A DNA stretch of 64,000 nucleotides from Marasmius tenuissimus (taxonomy: Eukaryota; Basidiomycota; Agaricomycetes; Agaricales; Marasmiaceae). Position 1 is the first letter of the stretch. Each line of letters begins with the position of its first letter. Both the position numbers and the translations under genes were made by a program. The notes below the pieces were generated by a model, which searched no databases, had not been told where the DNA came from, and saw only the letters and a program-made list of their open reading frames with translations. Positions 58,059 through 64,000 of the stretch are shown here, piece after piece. Location of the stretch: the NCBI GenBank assembly GCA_029532415.1, contig JAQOTA010000015.1, positions 1,488,001-1,552,000 on the forward strand. Direction: 5' to 3'.

Positions 58059-58410
58059 AAAAGCAAATGGGGTATGTATCGTAAAACGGTCAGGACATTG
58101 TAGATATCGCGAATAAAGCTTCAGATGAATGAAACGCTACGCGCTATGAAAATCGGATGCCATGGAAATAAATAATGTGCGGAATCAAAGCTGTGCTCTG
58201 CGCCACGGAGATAACGCGTCTGTGGCTTATCGCTTCGTCCTTATCGCATATTCGATTATTTTTGTCGCAGTCTGAGTCAACCATGTGAACCTCTCTTTTC
58301 TCGACGCCAACGTTATCAACGTTCATTTTGCAGAGTCTCATCGGCTGAACGTGGTCTGGTATGTTTATTAGGTCGCACGTTCACCACAAAACCCTGACTT
58401 TCTCACTCAG
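58059..58410. other. Intergenic region upstream of EFM7
   Basis: This holds the F-box 3' UTR and the EFM7 promoter. The minus-strand open frame 58144-58341 is not supported. Confidence 0.45.
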
Positions 58411-59304
58411 ATGTCAACTGTCGATGAAGCTTTGGATCCAGAAGAGATTTTGAACAGCTCATTGAACACCCTTTACGACTATCAACCCATCACACTTTCG
58501 TCTTCAGGATCTCTCTTCGAGCATACTCTACCAACAAGTCATTCAACCAGGCCAATTACTATCGCCCTTCGTACACCCGATACCCACCCTTCCAACTGGT
58601 CCCTCCACGCATCGTCAATATGGGCATCATCTAAATATCTCGTCGATCATCTTGATTTTCTACATCTCCCCCACTTCGACGAAGATAGCGGAAGGCAGCA
58701 AACAAGCCACAATTTCCGCGTATTGGAACTCGGTGCAGGGGCTGGTCTTCCAGGTATCGCAATCGCCAAGACGCATCCAGGCGTACGCGTAACAGTCAGC
58801 GATTACCCTGATGACTTGCTCATCAAAAACTTATCTGAGAACATTCGCGAAAACGGCGTAGGGGGGAACTGCGAAGCTAAACCGTATGCATGGGGAACCA
58901 AGACGGACTCCCTGTGCGGCAAATCGGAGGCTCAAGGTGGACGCGAAGGATATGATATGATCATCGCAGCGGACACCTTATGGAGTCCGGATTTTCACGC
59001 GATTTTCATCGACTCTTTGAAGATGTTACTCAAGAAGAGTGAAACCGCCCGGATTCACCTAGTCGCTGGTCTTCACACAGGAAGGTACACTTTGCATTCG
59101 TTCATGGGCGCTGCTATCCGAGCAGGGCTTTCTATTGAATCCGCGGTCGAGCGGGAAGTGAATGGAGACTGGAGTCGGCCGTGGGATGTGTCGAAGGCAG
59201 AAGATGAGGACGAGAAAGAGAGGAGGCGCTGGATTGTCTGGATTGTCTTGAGATGGTCGCAGACTAACGGAGAGGAAGTTCGAGCTGTGAAGTTTGCCGA
59301 TTAA
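58411..59304 (+). CDS. EFM7: eEF1A N-terminal methyltransferase (EFM7/Nnt1 family)
   Basis: This is a class I seven-beta-strand methyltransferase. In yeast EFM7 (formerly NNT1) methylates the N-terminal glycine and adjacent lysine of translation factor eEF1A. The gene is a single exon of 297 codons. Conserved features are TLYDYQPITLSSSGSLFEHT, LRTPDTHPSNWSLHASSIWA, motif I VLELGAGAGLPGIAIAKTHP, motif II VTVSDYPDDLLIKNLSENIR, AKPYAWGTKTD and the D-x-x-W-like motif MIIAADTLWSPDFHAIFID. Length is slightly above the yeast protein (261 aa). It converges on the ZZ-domain gene 79 bp away. The start ATG directly follows a pyrimidine-rich tract. Confidence 0.88.
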   Translation: MSTVDEALDPEEILNSSLNTLYDYQPITLSSSGSLFEHTLPTSHSTRPITIALRTPDTHPSNWSLHASSIWASSKYLVDHLDFLHLPHFDEDSGRQQTSHNFRVLELGAGAGLPGIAIAKTHPGVRVTVSDYPDDLLIKNLSENIRENGVGGNCEAKPYAWGTKTDSLCGKSEAQGGREGYDMIIAADTLWSPDFHAIFIDSLKMLLKKSETARIHLVAGLHTGRYTLHSFMGAAIRAGLSIESAVEREVNGDWSRPWDVSKAEDEDEKERRRWIVWIVLRWSQTNGEEVRAVKFAD

Positions 59305-59383
59305 TCGTTTTGAGACCGGCTAAGGTAGCTCAAATGTACGAGGTACAATACACGTTCGATTCTTCGTGCCTCAAGGTGCACGG

Positions 59384-60122
59384 TCAAGAAGGTGCTTGTC
59401 CTTGAAGGCGAAGCATCGGATGAGTAGTTGGATGGTGAATCCCAAGGTCCATATAATCGCTGCACAAATCGAATCCTTTCTCCGTCCTACATGTATCACT
59501 ATGGAGGGATCCATGTCAGCAACACTTCAATGCAGAACATCGAGACACGCACTTCACACAGCGATATCTCGGTCCCACAATGGGATACAGGCCACACCCG
59601 TCGCAATGGTGTCCCGCATGATATGTCCACATCGCTGGAGTGGATAAACATATGTAGCGATGCTGACTGGAGTGAGTGCTAGGCGGCTGAGCTACGCAAG
59701 ATTGACACAAGTCAAAGTCTTCGCATGATTTGCAGTGGTACCGCTTGCCACGGATTGGAGACTGGTTGCAGCCGTCGCAGGTTATTTGAAGGTGAACAAT
59801 ATCGCTGTCGATAACTCCTTCTTCTCCTGTCATCCGTAGACGGAGAAAGGTATGATTCCGGGGATGTTGGAAGGTTGGAGGCAGGTTATCGCAGCACGTT
59901 GAGCAGATATCAAAGTCTGCGCAGCTGTCGTTAAGGATTCTGTTCAGACGATCGCGTACTGTGGGATAGAAAGGCATACTCTTTACATTTGAATATTGTT
60001 CCAGCAATTGGGCTCTGAGAACATCCATCGCAACGAAGACCATGATGAATCTCAATAAAAGGAGATCTCAAGGTAGAGTCAGAGTCCCTTGAATACGGGG
60101 GAGGAGGTGCGTCTGAAGGCAT
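59384..60122 (-). CDS. Protein with three ZZ-type zinc fingers
   Basis: Start MPSDAPPPPYSRDSDST contains a PPPY motif. Three ZZ domains follow: (1) HHGLRCDGCSQSPIAGTIFK, then after an intron CADFDICSTC; (2) ITCDGCNQSPIRGKRYHCKS, CEDFDLCQSC; (3) HHCDGCGLYPIVGPRYRCVK, then after the last intron CKGFDLCSDYMDLGIHHPTT. Each has the CDGC...RY(K)C..C..FDLC pattern that binds two zincs and usually recognises protein N-termini or histone tails. Finger 3 has CSDY where CxxC is expected, so its second site may be degenerate. Total is about 205 residues with no other domain. Possible roles include a scaffold or adaptor; none is shown. Confidence 0.82.
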
Positions 60123-60324
60123 TCTTGAGAGCAAAACAGCAAACGAAACAATACCCAGCTTGAGCGCCGGGTAACTGAGAGGGTCAGCGTTTACAAGCGC
60201 CCATCGTTGATAAACAATAAACAAACGCTCTGGGCCCGGCGCTTCTGTTCGGCTTGTCTCTCTCTTCCATACTCTCCCAAATCCCAGTCACTCTTTTAGA
60301 CCTCTTTTCCTGTATTTTTTAGCG

Positions 60325-62244
60325 ATGGACTCTCCTGGTGTAAGTCCGGAAAGGTACGCTAAACCATGTTCCATAATATCTTCTTGTGCTTACTCATATA
60401 CTGCATCAAGACCCGTAAAGATCACCTACAAGAGCCGCACAAAGGTCAGTCAAAAGGGCTTTTGTTATCTCAGGATATCTAATCAGTTGTCGTGTCACAG
60501 AGAAAACGGGAATTGGAGGATGATAATGAGTAAGATGACGCGTTCTGCTGCGAGCCCACACATGTTTATGGTCCTGGTCCTAGTGCGCGGTCAGTGGCCT
60601 CTGTGGAGGCCAGTGAGGTAGAAGGTAGCCCGAAGAGGTCTCCATCGAAGTCCAAGAAGCTCACAGAAATGGGGGTGCGTGCTATCTCGATTATACGCTC
60701 ACTATGTTACTGAACAGCACTGTTCTTCCAGCCCCCTGATAGCACCAAGAAGCCAGAGTTCAAGTATGTATCGTCCGACCTTGCTGGCCTGCACCATAGC
60801 TCATATCTCTATGTCAATAAAACCTCTGTCGTAGAGTGCCCGAAGGTCCTTACAAGCGTCAACGCCGGGATTCCGAAATCCCTGACAGCGTCTCAGTGGG
60901 CAGCAAGAAGAAAACTCATATTCGGTCTGCATCGTCGGTCACCTCCTTCAAGCAACTCCAGTCATCGTCGGCGGCTTCGTCTCCTACGCAAAAACCAGTC
61001 TCTCGTTCTCACAAACCCTCTTCTTCGGTGTCTCAGAAGTATGGCCCCTTGTCTGTCCTACAAGGGCCTTGTGCTGACCAAACGAATGGTTGACAGGAAT
61101 CCTGCACCATCGGAGTCCGAATTCGACGATGGTGCCTCCATAGCTGAATCCATCAGTACTACCAACAAACTTCGTCGTACAGAGGGAGAGCGTATCGAGT
61201 ACTTCAAGAATCAGCCAGAAGCCAGCGATATCGAACCTCATCACGTCACATGTCTCCGTTGCAAGAAAACAGTCAACTTGGGGAAAAGGCAGACTTATGC
61301 GGTGAAGCCTTGGGAAACACATAGGACACGCTGCGATGCAAAGGTGTTGTGAGTACTTAGAGCTTCTCAAGTCTGCGGCCGCCACTCAACCCGATGAACG
61401 CAATATCAGCCAAAGTGGTGAAGATAATGACAACGAGTCTGAAGCTGCAGTGACAAACACCACTGTCCGACCAAGAACCACGGAAGCAGAACGAAAGGCA
61501 ATTCTCGAAAGCGAAGCCGAAGAAGTGAAACCAGACGAGGCTAAATGCAAACGATGCGAAAAATGGATACGTCTCGGGAATGGGAAGTATTCTCTTGGGA
61601 ACTGGCAAGGCCACCAGTCTCGCTGCGGCGGTGTTACGTGCGTATATGTTTAAATTGGGTGACTGTACCTCCTAATAACGGTGCTACAGTCCCAGTAGTC
61701 GGGTCGCCACCGCTGAACGCAAGTTACGTTTGGTGAATGACCCAGGGGCCAAATCGTTCGGTCCAAGACATGTGGAATGTGCTACGTGCACAAAGTCGAT
61801 TGTTCTGGAAGGTGAAGCTGACTATACCCTCGCCTCCTGGGAAGTACACAAGTCGGAGTGCCATGAGTAGGTCGCGTTGGTTTTGATTTGCGTGTCAAAG
61901 CTCATATTGGTTTAAGGCCTGACAGTTCCTCACCGAAAACTCCCTCGTCTCCGGAGCGTCGAACGGTACCGAGACCACCGGCATCCGTGGAGTCATCATC
62001 GACTGTTGTATCTCCGGAAGGTGTCGAGGGGAGCCCACCAAGCAGAGGCGTGAAGCGTCGCCTAGAAGAAGACGTCGAGGAAGACGGCACAGAGCCGCTC
62101 ACAGAGCCAACCACAGAACCTCCGACCAACCGTCCTCGGACGGAAACCTATGTTCCACCCCAGAAGGAGGCACCCTCTCCCTTGGGCTGGTTCATGATGC
62201 CGATTCGTTCTTTCATGCGTGGATTCAGAGAGAGTTTGAGCTGA
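60325..62244 (+). CDS. Hypothetical protein with three tandem C-x2-C...W-x2-H-x3-C fingers
   Basis: Short 5' exons give MDSPGITYKSRTKRKRELED and a basic, Ser-rich region with KRSPSKSKK and YKRQRRDSE (nuclear-localisation-like). Three similar modules follow, each beginning with a helix such as EGERIEYFKNQPEASDIEPH: finger 1 61251-61334 (CLRCKKTVNL...PWETHRTRC), finger 2 61546-61626 (CKRCEKWIRL...NWQGHQSRC), finger 3 61778-61861 (CATCTKSIVL...SWEVHKSEC). The Cys/His spacing suggests one zinc each. The tail is acidic/Pro-rich and ends PLGWFMMPIRSFMRGFRESL, an amphipathic helix. I do not recognise a named family; a lineage-specific DNA- or protein-binding nuclear factor is a guess. Upstream exon borders are approximate. 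Confidence 0.72.
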
Positions 62245-62982
62245 TTTATTCATTTCGATGTTACTTACTCGAAATTTGTCTAGTTTGATTTCCGTTCGTT
62301 TTGTGATCTGTATAGCCATATTCCTAGCAATTCAACTATCGTTACTCTTTGTCCCTTCTTATCTATCGTTATTGTAATTTCATCCTTTGACTCTTTGTTT
62401 CCTGTCGCCTACAGTCCCTTATGAACGGCAAACAAAGAAGCTTTTAGATAATTTTAGGCTCATCGGTATTTGCCGAAACGATATATCTGGAGCGAGTGTG
62501 TATGCCTTGCGGGTAACTCCCCCTCATTCTTTCACTCTCGCGAAGAACACGCCCTAGTCGTCTCATTTGTTTCTCCTTCTTGCTTCCCGCCACTGTCCTT
62601 CATACAGGCGACTACATTCCTGCCACGACTCGAGGCTAATATATCCTCCCTGTCTTTGATACCTAGACCACCTCCCCCCCAAGTGAGTATCCTCGGAGAC
62701 ATTTCCATTTTCTACGTCTTTGCCGCTCTCCTGACTCTGGTATACATAGTATATATACCCAGGAACTCCCTCTGCGAAAACGCTCTTGTCCCCCCTTTTC
62801 TTTCCAAGGATGTAGGCGCCTGTTTCCCTCGATTTCTATTACGACATTTAAAACGCGTTTTTCTAACCTGTAGGAACGGTCTCCAAGGTCACGGTGCATC
62901 AACATCTACGTGCGTTCATCATGATGCCCTCCCGGGACGGCGCTGACGATCTAGCAACTTGAACAGGAACGGCAAGTCCGAC
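62245..62982. other. Pyrimidine-rich region upstream of second finger gene
   Basis: The stretch is strongly CT-rich (notably 62510-62690) and includes the 3' UTR of the first finger gene and the promoter/leader of the next. A splice acceptor near 62955 (TTGAACAG) suggests that a 5' exon of the downstream gene may lie here, but I cannot define it. Confidence 0.45.
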
Positions 62983-63967
62983 ATGTTGAGAGCGAAACTA
63001 GAGGAAACTATAAAGCTCCGAGAAGAAGAGCTCAGAAACGATACCAACGCGAGATTTGTGGACCCCCATAATGTTTGGTGTGTTATCTGCGATAGGAACA
63101 TCAAGTTGAGTGACAAGTCGAGGTTTGATTTGTCGCATTGGAGGGAGCATAAGCGGAAGAAGCATGGAATTCGAGGACATAGTACACGGGGTCTAGTCGA
63201 GAATGTGAAAGAAAGGAAACAGAGACAGAGACAAAGAAAGTCCTTTGTGGTTGGGGATGCCACTGCCACTACTACTTCCTCCTCCTCTCGTACCGTCGAT
63301 AGGAAGGTTAGTTTTTTCTTTCTTTCTTATTCTCCTTTCTTCTAGGGGAGCCTCACTCACTCCCGCCAACCTTTCATAGTCTCTCACAATCCGATTATAT
63401 CCCTCACCTCCTAGCTCACAATCTTCATCTTCATCCGGAGACACCCCCGGCCGAAAGCCCACCGGTCGACGACGCTTCAATCCCATCCCTCCCGCCACTT
63501 CATCATCATCATCATCTAGCAGTTCCCTCCGTCGTTCCAAGCGAAACCAATCCTCCAAACATACCACCCCTCTGTACACGACTACCCGTCTTCAAGACTC
63601 GCCACTCACGTCCTCGTCCTTTGAGGACGACCCAACAGTCCCGCTTCCGTCGCTCCCTGATTTTCGAATTTCATCGGAAATGGAAGCTTACGTCCATTTC
63701 GAACGGTTAGACCTTGATAACAACCCCGTCATGTACGTGGACCTCCCAAGTTACCATTCTTCGAGTCCGGACCGTCCCTGGACGAGTTGGACGTTTTCGA
63801 GGTTGACTGTGCCGGGGTGGTGTGTGGTAGATGAGGTTGACGACTTTGAGCTCAAGCGGCTCGCGCCCACTCTGGAGAAGTGCGGCGACCTACTGGGCGT
63901 CGGGGACGCGTCTGAACGAGAAGAAAACTCTGAGGCGGGACCCGGCGATTACCTGTCGAGTCTATAG
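62983..63967 (+). CDS. Hypothetical protein with one C-x2-C...W-x2-H-x4-H finger, paralogue of upstream gene
   Basis: From ATG 62983 the product starts MLRAKLEETIKLREEELRND, a helix like those preceding the fingers of the upstream gene. The finger 63079-63165 follows (CVICDRNIKLSDKSRFDLSH with WREHKRKKH). After one intron ending near 63380, a Ser/Arg-rich basic stretch with a TCA-encoded Ser run leads to an acidic C-terminus (MEAYVHFERLDLDNNPVMYV, DRPWTSWTFSRLTVPGWCVV), with stop at 63965-63967. The first residues are uncertain: the frame is open to 62959 and an intron may attach an upstream exon. The last ligand is His rather than Cys. Function is unknown; nuclear location is suggested by the basic regions. 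Confidence 0.62.
63500..63514 (+). repeat. TCA trinucleotide microsatellite (coding)
   Basis: Five TCA units inside the last exon of the second finger gene encode part of a nine-serine run. Length polymorphism between strains would stay in frame. Confidence 0.7.
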
Positions 63968-64000
63968 AGAGAGAGAAAACCTTCTTCGTTCTTTGTATTC

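Noticed and set aside
59686..59700. tRNA A-box-like sequence (GCGTAGCTCAGC on the minus strand)
   Set aside because: No B box or stems nearby, and it lies within the coding exon of the ZZ-domain gene.

Overview
This is nuclear DNA from a filamentous basidiomycete, most likely a mushroom-forming agaricomycete. Genes lie on both strands, are compact, and are broken by many short GT-AG introns of about 45-70 nt. Gene content fits: a DNMT5-type DNA methyltransferase, a KAR9 protein with a GAR domain, Clr2, HUA1, and divergent F-box proteins with leucine-rich tails. I see no transposon, rRNA, CRISPR or prokaryotic element. All products were identified by reading translations and joining exons by eye, so exon borders are proposals.

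Layout. 1-9 kb: ZW10 (running off the left edge) diverges from EMC5; then a sugar transporter with an apparent one-base frameshift, an intron-containing tRNA-Ile(UAU), and a membrane-anchored PhoD phosphatase. 9-22 kb: HUA1, the silencing factor Clr2, the ribosome-assembly factor SDA1, a MARVEL membrane protein, an F-box protein and a type I membrane protein. 22-35 kb: RRP9 (U3 snoRNP), an MFS transporter, KAR9, TRAPPC12, RFC3 and the ubiquitin-S27a fusion. 36-45 kb: a SAM methyltransferase, an F-box protein, glutamate 5-kinase, PRPP synthetase and a CID-domain RNA-processing protein. 46-53 kb: a roughly 2,100-residue DNMT5 (methyltransferase, RING and SNF2 ATPase). 53-64 kb: an FMN-dependent 2-hydroxyacid oxidase, CRIPT, a third F-box protein, EFM7, a three-ZZ-domain protein and two adjacent genes sharing an unfamiliar cysteine/histidine finger.

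The genes do not form one pathway. Most are housekeeping: ribosome assembly (SDA1, RRP9, UBI3), ER/Golgi traffic (ZW10, TRAPPC12, EMC5), replication (RFC3) and nucleotide/amino-acid synthesis (PRS, PRO1). Two belong to chromatin silencing (Clr2, DNMT5).

The most interesting signals are a consensus PCNA-binding box at the extreme N-terminus of DNMT5, the tandem pair of lineage-type zinc-finger genes, three GC-AG introns with the same donor, acidic tryptophan repeats in ZW10 resembling the COPI-binding lasso of Dsl1, and two SxIP motifs in KAR9.
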